Part shown: positions 32,976 through 41,593 of the stretch, piece by piece | Position numbering within the stretch: position 1 is the first letter of the stretch | Layout of the letters: each line of letters begins with the position of its first letter | NCBI GenBank assembly: GCA_032160705.1 | Contig: JAVHVE010000037.1 | Span: forward strand, 1-64,000 | Source of the DNA: QHXM01 sp032160705 | Lineage (GTDB): Bacteria > Acidobacteriota > Blastocatellia > Pyrinomonadales > Pyrinomonadaceae | DNA: 64,000 nt | Reading direction: 5' to 3' | Position numbers and translations under genes: made by a program | Notes under the pieces: model-generated | Told to the model about the DNA's origin: nothing | Seen by the model: only the letters and a program-made list of their open reading frames with translations | Database searches by the model: none

Positions 32976-34230
32976 TCACACCGGATTCTGCGCCGCATAG
33001 TTGAGTAAGGAAGAGCCTTTCTTTCGCAACCCTTCCAGATATTTCACTTCATCGTAAGCAGTCCTGGTCTGCCAACATTTGTAGATGATTCTGATCCATT
33101 TGAAAGCCAACGCACGCACTGCCGCCTGATGGCTTTTGCCACGCGCACGCTGTTCGTCATAATAAACTCTTGCCCAGAATGAATGTCTCACCGACTCGCC
33201 CGCGTACTCATGAAAGCTCTGGCGCAGGAACTTCGGACAGAAGTAGCGCCACCTGACACGACAACTCTTCCCGCTGCGCTCAATCACAGGAGCGATGCCG
33301 GAGAGTTGCGCCAACTCGTCGGCTGACTGCCACCGCCCCCTGTCCGAACCCAGCGCCACCGTCAGCCTCGCGGCGTAGTTCCCGGCCAGCACCCGGCAAT
33401 GACTGCATGAGCGCGAAGTCTTCGTTGACGGCGCATAAGGCTGCGATCTCCGAGTCGAACTCTTTGATGGCGGAGAGCGTCGTCTTCATTTGCGTCGCGA
33501 GCGCTCTCATCATCACTACCGAAGAGGCGATCACGGCCCGGTCGGTCACCAGCGGCACGGCCTCTTTGATCGCCTCCATGCGCTTCTCGATGGCCTCACG
33601 TCTGACCGAGTTGTGAGAGCGCAAGAAGCCAATGAGCGTCCCACGCCTGACCCGCCGCAGCGCGTCCAGCGAAGGCCATCTGAGCAGGAAGTCGCAGACC
33701 AGAGTGGTGCGGATGTCTGGAAACCACTCCAGAATCTGCGGAAAATAGCACTTCAAGAGCGAGGTCATCCGATTGCTAATACGGGTGCGATCATCAACCA
33801 GGCGGCGACGATGCTCCACCAGATAGCGCAGCGTGCGCGTCTGCTCCGAGTCCGGGTGCCAGGCGCGCAGATGGTCGCGGTGGTGCGTGAGCAGTTCGGC
33901 GAGGTAGGCGGCGTCCGTTGGGTCATCTTTGTGGTGCGACGGCGAGAAGGCTTTGCGGTAACGAGCAAGAGTGGACGGGTTGACGGGGTAGAGAGTCAGA
34001 AAGTCGTACTTCATCAAGGCATAGATAAGTGGGCCTCTGGACTGCTCCAGGCAAACGGCGAGTTGGCGTCCGCCGAAGCGCGATCTCAGAGCTGTCGCCC
34101 ACTCGTCAATGGTCTTTGGCGAATGGCCGAGGAGAGAAGCCTCACGCCCGCCTGTCATCGGGTCGAGGAGGCAGATGTCGTGCTTGCGATCAGCCCAGTC
34201 AATGCCGATGAGCGCGGCGTAATCAGCCAT
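32976..34230 (-). pseudogene. IS110-family transposase, frameshifted
   Basis: The N-terminal DEDD (RuvC-like) domain starts 'MADYAALIGIDWADRKHDIC', with E in 'VCLEQSRGP' and D-x-x-D in 'KDDPTDAAYLAEL'. The C-terminal domain with the conserved Ser ('LSGIAPVIERSGKS') is in another frame (32976-33392). The break is just after 'LMQSLPGAG': removing one G of a GGG run at 33381-33383 would restore '...GAGRNYAARLTVALG', the family sequence. It is either a recent inactivating insertion or a sequencing error. The start ATG 34230 has GGAGG in front. Confidence 0.85.
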
Positions 34231-34373
34231 CAGAGTCCTCCACCGAAGAGAGTCGAGTCTGGTTCGGAGAACATGCTTGGCATTAGCTCTGCGAAATAGT
34301 TATAGTGAGCCGCTCGGCGCGCATCATCTGAGAGTTCGTTGTCGAGCTAAAGCGCGGGGCTGGCGTGCGAACA
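34231..34373 (-). ncRNA. Candidate bridge-RNA region of the IS110 element
   Basis: IS110-group elements encode a bridge RNA in the non-coding end upstream of the transposase that pairs with target and donor DNA. This 143-bp segment is in the right place and contains short self-complementary stretches such as GCCGAGCGGC, but no two-loop fold was worked out. Position-based inference only. Confidence 0.3.
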
Positions 34374-34545
34374 GGTTGTTAGAGGCGTCTGCAAGCGCCT
34401 TTCATTCAAGATTCGTCACGCCCGCCCGGCATGATCTTTCCTCGCTCCAACTTTAATCAATCAGAGACGAAGAATGAACCTCGTCAACCTATAACTCATT
34501 CAACCCGACCGCTCGATAGCATTCCTTATCTCTTCGCACACACTC

Positions 34546-36138
34546 TTAAAACGTAGCGACTGCCGCCCGCGCTCTCTGTTGGAGAGCCGCACGGTAGGGC
34601 GCAGCCTCGCGCGCCCAAAGGTTTGGCGAGAAGGTGGCGCGCCGTCTGTTTGTGCCGTGGAGATCGTTTTCGACGCGCATCGAGTAGGCGCGGCGCGTGC
34701 GTGGGACGTAGAGCACCATGCGATAATCCGAAGCGTGGCCTTTGGCGTTCGTGCCCGTGCAGAGCACTTCTTCGTAGCCATCGCCGTCAATGTCGCGGCT
34801 CTCGGTCGTCCAATTAGCGCCGGTAAAATTGTGCGCGTCGAGAGGCGTGCGCGCTATTATGCGGTAGCGTCCTCCGCGCGACTCCATCACAAACAGGTGC
34901 GTTGTACCCTTGCTTTGTTCCTCATGGATGGCGACGACGGCCTGATTCTGTCTGCGATCCGTCTTCACCACATGGATGTCGCCAACCTGCCCGTGCGAAA
35001 CGGAACTAACGAGCTGGCGCGCATCGTCGAGCGAGAGCGATTGCGAAACTGTGACCTTCGGCGCGGCAGAGAACGAAGAATCTAGAGAGGCTGTCGGTGC
35101 GGGCGTTCCCGCTGTCGCTCCTCCGATTGCCGCTGTGGCCGGGCTGGTCTGTGCGCCTCGTCCCCAGGCTAAAAATGTCAGGCCGAGCACAGCAATCAGC
35201 GCCAGCGGGGTGACGGCACGATAGAAGGTGCTGCGTCCGGTATTGACCGCTGCGAGCGTTGACGAGAAAGGCTGCGTGTCGGACATGTCGCGCGGCGGGC
35301 GGGCGACGCTTTTTTCCAGAAGCTTCTGCGCTGCCCTGGCATTTGGCGGGCGATCATCCGGGCGCTTGGCCAGAAGTGTGTGGACGGCCACGACCAGCGC
35401 GCGCGGAACGTCGGGGCGCAGCTTAGGGAGCGGCGGCGGCGCGGCTGTCGCCTGTTTGACGAGCACGGCGGAAGCCAGCGGGTCTGTGAAAGGAGGTCTG
35501 CCTGTGAGCATTTCATAGAGCAGCACGCCGAGACTGTAGAGATCGGAGCGCGCGCCGATACGCTGTCCCAAACATTGTTCGGGCGACATGTAACGCGGTG
35601 TGCCGACGATGACGCCTGAGCCGGTCGTGGCGTGCGTGTGCGTGGCATCAACGGACGTTGCCAGAACTTTCGCGACACCGAAATCGAGCACACAGACGCC
35701 CCGCTCGTTGAGCATGATGTTCGATGGCTTCAAGTCCCGGTGGACGATGCCCAGATTGTGCGCTTCGGTCAGCACGTCGCAGATGTCCGAGGCGATGCGG
35801 ACGGCGCGTTCGGGTGTGAATGGGCCTTCGCGCTCCAGGATTTCCGACAGCGTATGGCCTTCGACAAATTCCATGATGATGAAGTGACGACCGTCGGGCA
35901 GATTGCCCGCGTCGAAGATCATCGCGGCGTGCGGGTGACGAAGCTTCGCCATCGTCCGCGCCTCGCGCATGAAGCGGTCGGCCACGTCGGGGTCGGAGGC
36001 AAATTCAGGTTTGATAATCTTGACGGCGACGGGGCGCTCAAGGCCCAGGTGTGTGGCACGGTAGACAGTGCCCATGCCGCCTGTGCCGATTTCACATTCG
36101 ATGCGGAATCGCCCGGCGATAATTTGGGGGACATCCAT
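34546..36138 (-). CDS. Transmembrane Ser/Thr protein kinase (Hanks type)
   Basis: 530 aa. Kinase domain residues 11-270: glycine loop 'IGTGGMGTVYRATH', K40 ('VAVKII'), catalytic 'HRDLKPSN' with D135, 'DFGVAK' with D152, and 'GTPRYMSPEQ' activation segment. One TM helix follows at about 300-320 ('ALIAVLGLTFLAWG'). The extracytoplasmic part is a beta-rich domain with 'DIDGDGYEEVL', a calcium-type DxDxDG loop as in FG-GAP/VCBS repeats. It probably senses an envelope signal and phosphorylates Ser/Thr targets, for example FHA proteins. About 35 bp upstream of the ATG begins non-coding sequence; the gap to the next gene contains a heptad hairpin. Confidence 0.93.
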   Translation of the reverse strand: MDVPQIIAGRFRIECEIGTGGMGTVYRATHLGLERPVAVKIIKPEFASDPDVADRFMREARTMAKLRHPHAAMIFDAGNLPDGRHFIIMEFVEGHTLSEILEREGPFTPERAVRIASDICDVLTEAHNLGIVHRDLKPSNIMLNERGVCVLDFGVAKVLATSVDATHTHATTGSGVIVGTPRYMSPEQCLGQRIGARSDLYSLGVLLYEMLTGRPPFTDPLASAVLVKQATAAPPPLPKLRPDVPRALVVAVHTLLAKRPDDRPPNARAAQKLLEKSVARPPRDMSDTQPFSSTLAAVNTGRSTFYRAVTPLALIAVLGLTFLAWGRGAQTSPATAAIGGATAGTPAPTASLDSSFSAAPKVTVSQSLSLDDARQLVSSVSHGQVGDIHVVKTDRRQNQAVVAIHEEQSKGTTHLFVMESRGGRYRIIARTPLDAHNFTGANWTTESRDIDGDGYEEVLCTGTNAKGHASDYRMVLYVPRTRRAYSMRVENDLHGTNRRRATFSPNLWAREAAPYRAALQQRARAAVATF

Positions 36139-36334
36139 AGTGACCCTCTTTCGGGGGTTAAGAGGTCGCTCGACCGTGTATTACTAGAGGGGAGACTAAG
36201 GCGCTCAAGTCGGGCGGCGCTTGGTTTATTGATTTGCTGAAAACCCGTGCGATACGGGAGAGAGGCGCGCTCGGCCAAATCAGAGACCGGGCGAGTGCGT
36301 AGTCTAGCATTTTTACGCAAACAGGGGAAGAAAA

Positions 36335-36430
36335 ACAGTGGGCAGTAGGCAGTGGGCAGTGAAAAGCAAAAGCTCAACGCTTACCGTCGCTCAGTTCTTA
36401 CTGCCAACTGCCCACTGCCTACTGCCAACT
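36335..36430. repeat. Heptad-repeat hairpin, GGCAGTG family
   Basis: ACAGTGGGCAGTAGGCAGTG (from 36335) pairs with ACTGCCAACTGCCCACTGCC (from 36400). It reaches the stop codon region of the gene ending at 36429. The rest of the 36139-36428 gap shows nothing else. Confidence 0.85.
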
Positions 36431-36824
36431 ACCTGATAGTTATTTCAAGCGTATAGGTGGCGTTGCCGCGTGTTCCGCCGACGACGATGACGTAGTCGCC
36501 GTTGCGGGGCAGTTCGCCCGTCCAGTCCATCGTTTCCTGTGCGCCGTCTAAAGTCCGGCTGCTGCCCAGGCGGTGAATGTCGAAGACGGCATTGTCTTCG
36601 AGCGAAGTGATGTGAACGGTCAGCGTCTGTCCACGATTGGCGCGCAGGATGTAGCGGTCTTGCGTGCCGCGCACGACCGCGTCCTTGATGATCGTCGTCG
36701 TGCGCCCGCGCGCAAAGCGGACGCGGCGTGTCCGGTCTCTCTGCGCCGGAACACTGATGGCTGTCACAAGCAAAAGCGCCGCGACGACGAGCGCGCGAAA
36801 CTTTGTCAGACTAACTGTGTGCAT
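36429..36824 (-). CDS. Secreted PPC-like domain protein
   Basis: 131 aa. Signal peptide ('VVAALLLVTAISVPAQ'), then a single beta-sandwich like the bacterial pre-peptidase C-terminal domain: 'QDRYILRANRGQTLTVHITS', 'WTGELPRNGDYVIVVGG' and 'NATYTLEITIR'. Such domains usually assist secretion or binding of proteases; here it stands alone. Same strand as the lipoprotein upstream, 20 bp away. Confidence 0.75.
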   Translation of the reverse strand: MHTVSLTKFRALVVAALLLVTAISVPAQRDRTRRVRFARGRTTTIIKDAVVRGTQDRYILRANRGQTLTVHITSLEDNAVFDIHRLGSSRTLDGAQETMDWTGELPRNGDYVIVVGGTRGNATYTLEITIR

Positions 36825-36844
36825 CTGTAGTTTCCCTTCCTCGA

Positions 36845-37312
36845 TTAGTCGGCGATGAATGAAGTGCCTGTCACCTTGTATCCGGTTGAGTCGCTGCCCT
36901 CCACGACCATCATCAGCCCGCCGCCTTCGTAGGAGTAGCCGCAGAGATAACCCTCGCCCTGTTTGTCGCAGCCTTGAAACTGCAATCCTTCAGGGCCACC
37001 CTCACTGTAGAGACTAGTGATGGCTTCATTCGTGGCAAACTTTGCGGCGGTGGTGCGATCCTTGGTTTTCCAGGCGTTGAAAAGTCCTTGAGCCGCGTCT
37101 TCCGGCTTGGAAACCTTGCTGCCGGAGCTGGCGGCCTCAGCCGGGGATTTTGTGGCTTCGGCGGTCGCCTTCGGGCTGGCAGTTGTCGTGGTCGTGGTCG
37201 TGCTTGTCGTATTGCTCGCTGTAGCGCCGGTGTTATTCGTATTGCTGCTTTTGCTGCAACCTGCGAGCAACGCACAGGCGGACAGAAAAATGAGAAGCTT
37301 TGCAAATTTCAT
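36845..37312 (-). CDS. Lipoprotein of unknown function
   Basis: 155 aa from ATG 37312 (AAAGGAG in front). Lipobox 'ACALLAGCS'. Then a Thr/Ala/Ser-rich linker and a small domain ('AAQGLFNAWKTKDRTTAAKF', 'GEGYLCGYSYEGGGLMMVVE') like a DUF4878/NTF2-type fold. The longer upstream frame back to 37408 has no support. Probably in an operon with the PPC-like gene. Confidence 0.75.
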   Translation of the reverse strand: MKFAKLLIFLSACALLAGCSKSSNTNNTGATASNTTSTTTTTTTASPKATAEATKSPAEAASSGSKVSKPEDAAQGLFNAWKTKDRTTAAKFATNEAITSLYSEGGPEGLQFQGCDKQGEGYLCGYSYEGGGLMMVVEGSDSTGYKVTGTSFIAD

Positions 37313-37403
37313 TGAGCAGACTCCTTTTGAAAATTTGGGCTGCGATTTCCAACTCACAGCCGATTGAGATTTGAAGGAAGACCCGGCAGTAGCAATTGTG
37401 CGA

Positions 37404-37419
37404 AGCACGTCCGAGGCCA
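37404..37419 (-). promoter_or_regulatory. Possible sigma54 promoter
   Basis: Minus strand TGGCCT-CGGAC-GTGCT. GG-N10-GC is exact but three other consensus positions differ. Located about 90 bp before the lipoprotein start. Confidence 0.3.
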
Positions 37420-37540
37420 GCCCCTGGTTTGTTCAGATGTTTGAGACGATATTCCGAAATCAGTCGCCGCGTCAACAATAATCACTTGCTGGCCTGACTT
37501 GAAACTGACGAGATTGGGACGAGGAAGAGACTGAGATTAA

Positions 37541-37652
37541 AGAATATAGACAGGATTAACAAGATGGACAGGATAAGAGAAGAAGCATCAAGCAATCTTT
37601 ATCTGCCTTCTCTGCTTAATCTTGATGATCCTGTTAATCCTGTCTATTCTTT
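37541..37652. repeat. Heptad-repeat hairpin, GACAGGATTAACA family
   Basis: ATAGACAGGATTAACAAGAT (from 37546) pairs with ATCCTGTTAATCCTGTCTAT (from 37628), nearly identical to the copy at 15411. It lies just downstream of the zinc-ribbon gene's stop at 37665. Confidence 0.88.
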
Positions 37653-37664
37653 CCGTCGCTTGAT

Positions 37665-38615
37665 TTAGTAGTAAGTCTTCAAATCTTTTTCGCCGGTGAT
37701 GAGCCAGCGGCTACCGATTTTCTCAAACCAGAATCTGTTCAATCCTGAGCCGGCATATCTCTTCTCGGCGTTTCTGAATTCAAAAGTTTTATCGAACGTG
37801 GCGACGGCTTTTTGACCTGATGTATCAACTTCGATCTGAAGATTGGTAATCTGCACGTCGAAGGTGGAATAGGCGCTGAACGCGCGGGCGACATTGGCGC
37901 GCACCCGACTCTCGCTGACGTTGCTGGCATTGTAGTAAGTATGCAGCACGTTGGCGTAGTAACTCATGTGGGCATCAACATCCGGGTTGACCATCGTCTG
38001 TCGCCATCCGTTCAAGGCGTTCGCGACTTCGCGGCGCGCTGTGGAGGTGTCTGTGGTCGGCGTCGGCGTCGGCTGAGGCGTCGGGGTGGACATCGGTGTG
38101 GTGTAAGGTGTGGGAGTCGAACCGATACCGGGCTGGTCGTTCATGTTGCCGCCAGTTGGAGTAGTGCTGACTATTACTTCGGTGTTCGCATTGCTGTCGC
38201 GCGACAAATTTGTTCCCGTATTACCTCCGTTGAGATTGCCGCCACCATTTTTATCTTTCAAGAGCAGCCACGCCCCGACTCCGCCTAAACCCAGCAGCAG
38301 GATCGTGGCGACGACGGTGAGCACGACGACCGATGAAGTGTTGCGGGACTTCCGCGCGGGGGCTGCTAAATCCTGAAATTCATCTCTGGTGCGCCGCGTC
38401 TCCTGCCGTATGGTCGTCGGAGGTTTTTGTGCGCGCATCGTCGGCCCAAGCGCCGGGTCGAGGAGAATCTCTGTGGGGGGCGGCTCATTTGCATCAAGGG
38501 TGAGCGTCTCCTCGAGGCTAGCCATTGAAACGCTTTTGAGCGGCGCACCGTCCTCCAGGCAGAAGTTCAGTGTGTCATCCGTGTAGCTGCGCTGGCATGT
38601 GGGGCAACGTTTCAT
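37665..38615 (-). CDS. Zinc-ribbon, single-TM protein with NTF2-like C-terminal domain
   Basis: 316 aa. An N-terminal zinc ribbon ('CPTCQRSYTDDTLNFCLEDG'), a disordered linker, one TM helix ('VVVLTVVATILLLGLGGVGA'), a Pro/Thr-rich stretch ('TPTPQPTPTPTT') and a C-terminal domain of about 110 residues resembling SnoaL/DUF4440 NTF2-like folds ('DAHMSYYANVLHTYYNASNV', 'FWFEKIGSRWLITGEKDLKT'). This arrangement is common in Acidobacteriota beside Ser/Thr kinases. Role unknown. 2 bp separate it from the next gene upstream. Confidence 0.75.
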   Translation of the reverse strand: MKRCPTCQRSYTDDTLNFCLEDGAPLKSVSMASLEETLTLDANEPPPTEILLDPALGPTMRAQKPPTTIRQETRRTRDEFQDLAAPARKSRNTSSVVVLTVVATILLLGLGGVGAWLLLKDKNGGGNLNGGNTGTNLSRDSNANTEVIVSTTPTGGNMNDQPGIGSTPTPYTTPMSTPTPQPTPTPTTDTSTARREVANALNGWRQTMVNPDVDAHMSYYANVLHTYYNASNVSESRVRANVARAFSAYSTFDVQITNLQIEVDTSGQKAVATFDKTFEFRNAEKRYAGSGLNRFWFEKIGSRWLITGEKDLKTYY

Positions 38616-38617
38616 GA

Positions 38618-39673
38618 TTATTCGCTGACGTTCGGAATCCAGAACAGTTGCTTGCCGGAGATGACGGGGCGAAGGCCACGCGCAGGCAAATCTTTCTCTT
38701 CCAACCCCAGGTAAGTGAAATGCGGCAGATCGCTCTTAACGGTTTGAAACCAACCGTGCCGGGCGAGAATGCGGCGCACGCGCTCGTCAGCGAATTGCTC
38801 CACATCAAGCGCCAGCATCGCCAGGTGCTGCGATGTTCCGGGCGCGGCGATGGAGTAGAGAATAGATTTGGAGAAATCTTTGCTGAAAAAGATGCCACCC
38901 TTTTCCAGCTCCAACACCTCGCGCACCTGCTCGTTGAGCGGCAACTGTCGCAAGCGCGTGACCTGCTCTTTAGAGAGTCGTCCGAGTCTGCTCCAGTAGT
39001 TAAGCGCGGGCAGAAAGCGCGTGTTCCACAAGCGCAAGGTGTCTTCGTAGCTCCGGCGCGCGGCCTCTTCTCCGCCGCGCGGCGTGATGTCGAGTTTCAG
39101 TTGTCTGGCTTCTTCTCGCGCCGCCAGCAGGGCGCTCATCGCTGCGGGTTGCAACTCAATCCGGTCGCCCCCGATGACGGCGGTGGTGAAGTCGGCATCA
39201 GCTTGAAAGTCAGAGACCTCCACCTCGCTCTTGAAGACACAGACGGGCGGCAGAGCAACGTTGCTCGCAGCCAAAAACATCGCGCCGTAATCTTCGAGCA
39301 CACGGCGGGCGACCGGGTCGCTGGTGTCGCAAACCGTTTCCAGTTTCAGCTTGCGCGCACGCAGCGCCTTCTTCAGCTCGGTGTAGAAAGAGATCGGAGC
39401 AGCGCTCTCTTTCTTCTCAACATTCGTCTCGGTCATCTTTGTCTGGCCTGTTCCAATATTCGCGCCGTCCGGCGGTTGTATGTTGACGCGGCGCTCGCGC
39501 CCCGGCGTCCTCTCCTGTCCCGCAGTATTGCTCACCGTCCCGCAACCGGCACTGAAGACCAAAACACTAATCAGGAAAGCTGCGCAACCGATGAGCAGCG
39601 TTCCAGAGACTCGCCCGCGCGCGATGCGTGGGCGTGGGGGCGGCGAAGCGGGGGCGGAAGATGCTGTCAGCAT
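38618..39673 (-). CDS. Lipoprotein with M15/VanY-like peptidase fold (DUF5715-type)
   Basis: 351 aa. A lipobox-like 'VLVFSAGCGT' follows a hydrophobic segment (about 28-43). In the C-terminal part 'PGTSQHLAMLALDVEQFAD' and 'HGWFQTVKSDLPHFTYLG' reproduce the SxH...D...H pattern of D-Ala-D-Ala carboxypeptidases (zinc ligands H, D, H). It may trim peptidoglycan from the periplasmic side. The assignment is by motif only. Confidence 0.6.
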   Translation of the reverse strand: MLTASSAPASPPPRPRIARGRVSGTLLIGCAAFLISVLVFSAGCGTVSNTAGQERTPGRERRVNIQPPDGANIGTGQTKMTETNVEKKESAAPISFYTELKKALRARKLKLETVCDTSDPVARRVLEDYGAMFLAASNVALPPVCVFKSEVEVSDFQADADFTTAVIGGDRIELQPAAMSALLAAREEARQLKLDITPRGGEEAARRSYEDTLRLWNTRFLPALNYWSRLGRLSKEQVTRLRQLPLNEQVREVLELEKGGIFFSKDFSKSILYSIAAPGTSQHLAMLALDVEQFADERVRRILARHGWFQTVKSDLPHFTYLGLEEKDLPARGLRPVISGKQLFWIPNVSE

Positions 39674-40047
39674 GAAGTGCTCTGGAGCTAAAAAGGGAAT
39701 CTTTGTTGGCGAGCGTCGCCGAAGCCCAGCGGGCTACAGACACCGGAGCAGGAGAAGCTTAGCGCCGGTTTCCCTCGACCGACAACGATGATAATTGGCG
39801 TTACCACGTGCGGTCAATTAAAAGCCACACCCTGAGTTGCCGGGCGAGAATTTCTGCATGCCAAACCGGCAACAGACCTGAACGCTTTTGGACGCTCGCG
39901 CCAGCCCGGTTCGTCTAGAGCGCCCTGCCCTGAATGATGTATACTTCGCCGCTCTTAAAAATCCATGTGAACCGAACCGAGCGCGAGGCCTAAGGAGAGC
40001 GCGACTACCGGAAGCGTTCACTTTTATCCGAAGGAGACTTAAGCTTT
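39674..40047. other. Intergenic region, divergent
   Basis: 374 bp without a gene. A small hairpin AGCCC-AGC-GGGCT sits near 39725 and a TATACT-like -10 near 39949 could serve the lipoprotein at 40048. Nothing else is supported. Confidence 0.4.
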
Positions 40048-40566
40048 ATGAAGGTACGAAAGAAACTCGCAGGCGTCGCCGCGCTGATGGCTCTGGCGCT
40101 GGTCGCCGCAGCGTGCGGCAGCAAGGCTGGCTCGTCGCCCACCGCCACCGCGAAAGCGTTTACCGAAGCCGTCAAGAGCAAGGACGTGCAGGGAATGAAG
40201 AATTCGATGTCAAAGGGGTCGCTGGCCGTAATGGAAAGTTTCGCCAAGATGGATAAGAAGAGTCTTGACGAGTTTTTGAAGGAGCCCAATAGTTCTCCGC
40301 CGCCCGCAACCTTTGAATCACGCAACGAAAAGATTACGGGCGACACCGCGACGCTCGAAGTCAAAGACGAAAAAGGTAAGTGGGAGGAAATTCCTTTCGT
40401 CAAAGAAGACGGCCAATGGAAGATCGCTATTGATAAAGCCATGCAGAAGGGAATGAGCGAAATGCCAGAGGGAGGCCCGGCGGTCAATCCCGGCAATCCC
40501 GGCGGCGGCGAAGCCAAAGAAGGTGACGACTCCAAAGAAGATGGCGGAGAACACAAAGACCACTAA
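40048..40566 (+). CDS. DUF4878-like lipoprotein, copy 1
   Basis: 172 aa. Lipobox 'LVAAACGS'. The mature part has the DUF4878/NTF2-like pattern 'TATAKAFTEAVKSKDVQGMK', 'GDTATLEVKDEKGKWEEIPF' and 'VKEDGQWKIAIDKA'. A Gly/Glu/Asp-rich tail 'GGGEAKEGDDSKEDGGEHKD' is extra. Strong AAGGAGACTTAAGCTTT ribosome site. The next gene is a paralogue. Confidence 0.8.
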   Translation: MKVRKKLAGVAALMALALVAAACGSKAGSSPTATAKAFTEAVKSKDVQGMKNSMSKGSLAVMESFAKMDKKSLDEFLKEPNSSPPPATFESRNEKITGDTATLEVKDEKGKWEEIPFVKEDGQWKIAIDKAMQKGMSEMPEGGPAVNPGNPGGGEAKEGDDSKEDGGEHKDH

Positions 40567-40725
40567 TCAACCGGCAGTCAATTTCTGCACACGCTGGTTT
40601 CATTCGGCAAGCCAGCGTGTGACCTGCGGATAAAGATCAAGGTAGTTGCGGTGAGCCAGAGAGAGCTGGCGTCACTTGACATTCATAATTTTCCTCCAGA
40701 ACAAACTCTTAAAGGAGAATTCCAG

Positions 40726-41118
40726 ATGAAAATCCGGCAAACAATCGCGCTCGTGATGGTTGCATTGCTGACCGTCGCACTGGCGGCATGCGGGGGTAAG
40801 AAAGCTTCGACCCCCACGGAAGCTTTCAAATTATTCTATGAGGCCGCGAAGAACAAAGATGTGACGACCCTCAAAAGAGTGATGACGAAAGAAACCATCG
40901 CCGAGATGGAAAGAGAAGCCAAGGGCGGGAACAAAACACTCGATGATTTCCTGGCCGAAGAAAGCCAGAAAGGTCTCCCGCCCGCGATGCCGCAGACAGG
41001 GGAAGAGAAAATCGAAGGCGATAAAGCGACTCTCCAATTCAAGTCTGAAAAAGCCACCAACTGGAGCACCGCTTCATTCCTGAAAGAAGACGGCGAATGG
41101 AAGGTTAATTTTAAATAA
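40726..41118 (+). CDS. DUF4878-like lipoprotein, copy 2
   Basis: 130 aa from ATG 40726 with AAAGGAG in front. Lipobox 'TVALAACGG'. It shares with copy 1 'PTEAFKLFYEAAKNKDVTTL', 'LDDFLAEES' and 'FLKEDGEWKVNFK', so the pair arose by tandem duplication. It lacks the acidic tail. Envelope-anchored, function unknown. Confidence 0.8.
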   Translation: MKIRQTIALVMVALLTVALAACGGKKASTPTEAFKLFYEAAKNKDVTTLKRVMTKETIAEMEREAKGGNKTLDDFLAEESQKGLPPAMPQTGEEKIEGDKATLQFKSEKATNWSTASFLKEDGEWKVNFK

Positions 41119-41121
41119 AAA

Positions 41122-41240
41122 GCAGGAGACAGAAGACAGAAGACAGGAGACAGAATAAAAGAAAATCTGTCACGATGGTTCTCCGCCTTATCTTCTGACT
41201 TCTGTCTCCTGTCTCCTGACTTCTGACTTCTGTCTTCTGC
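41122..41240. repeat. Heptad-repeat hairpin, CAGAAGA family
   Basis: GCAGGAGACAGAAGACAGAA (from 41122) pairs with TTCTGACTTCTGTCTTCTGC (to 41240). Seven-nucleotide units are obvious (CAGAAGA, CAGAAGA, CAGGAGA, CAGAATA). It fills the gap between two same-strand genes. Confidence 0.88.
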
Positions 41241-41248
41241 CCTTCATC

Positions 41249-41584
41249 ATGAATCAGCTTGAGCGTGCCAGGGAAATTGCTGCCGCCTATCGTAAACACG
41301 AATGGCGATTGCGGCGCGTGCTGCTCAGTCCCGAAACACGCAGGGAGTTAACGGAAGCCGAGAGTGAGTTGTTTGAAGGTGCTGTCGTGGGGGAAGCGCC
41401 ATACGACGCGCTCTGGTTCGCGCGGCCATCAAACGCCGGGCGCGAGGCCTGGGAACTGCGCCTCGTGGGTGAAACGCCTTACGCGCTCTTTGAGACTTTT
41501 GAAGCGGATGAAGTGGAAGAAGATCGAGAAGAGGTCAGGCGCGAGATGGAAGCGCGCCTCAACGAGTATGCGGCGCGCTCCTGA
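41249..41584 (+). CDS. Hypothetical protein
   Basis: 111 aa, acidic, no TM or signal. Helical N-terminus ('LERAREIAAAYRKHEWRLRR'), a beta-like middle with 'APYDALWFARPSNAG' and 'ETPYALFETFEADEVEED', and a helical end. No family recognised. The ATG follows the repeat hairpin directly, with no clear ribosome site. Confidence 0.6.
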   Translation: MNQLERAREIAAAYRKHEWRLRRVLLSPETRRELTEAESELFEGAVVGEAPYDALWFARPSNAGREAWELRLVGETPYALFETFEADEVEEDREEVRREMEARLNEYAARS

Positions 41585-41593
41585 TCTTACGTT

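Larger units (their letters stand above)
32941..34373 (-). mobile_element. IS110-family insertion sequence (limits inferred)
   Basis: One transposase reading frame with about 35 bp 3' and about 143 bp 5' non-coding sequence, total about 1.43 kb, normal for IS110. Limits are set by the complementary 9-mers CTAACAACC / GGTTGTTAG that flank it. No terminal inverted repeats are seen, as expected for this family. Confidence 0.6.

Noticed and set aside
32932..34382. CTAACAACC / GGTTGTTAG as terminal inverted repeats of the IS
   Set aside because: IS110 elements lack terminal inverted repeats of this kind, and the left copy overlaps the stop codon of the SLATT-like gene, which fits an attC boundary better. 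The possibility is not excluded.
38648..39691. 347-aa plus-strand frame opposite the M15-like gene
   Set aside because: Antisense shadow in a GC-rich region; no domain, and the minus-strand product has a lipobox and conserved motifs.
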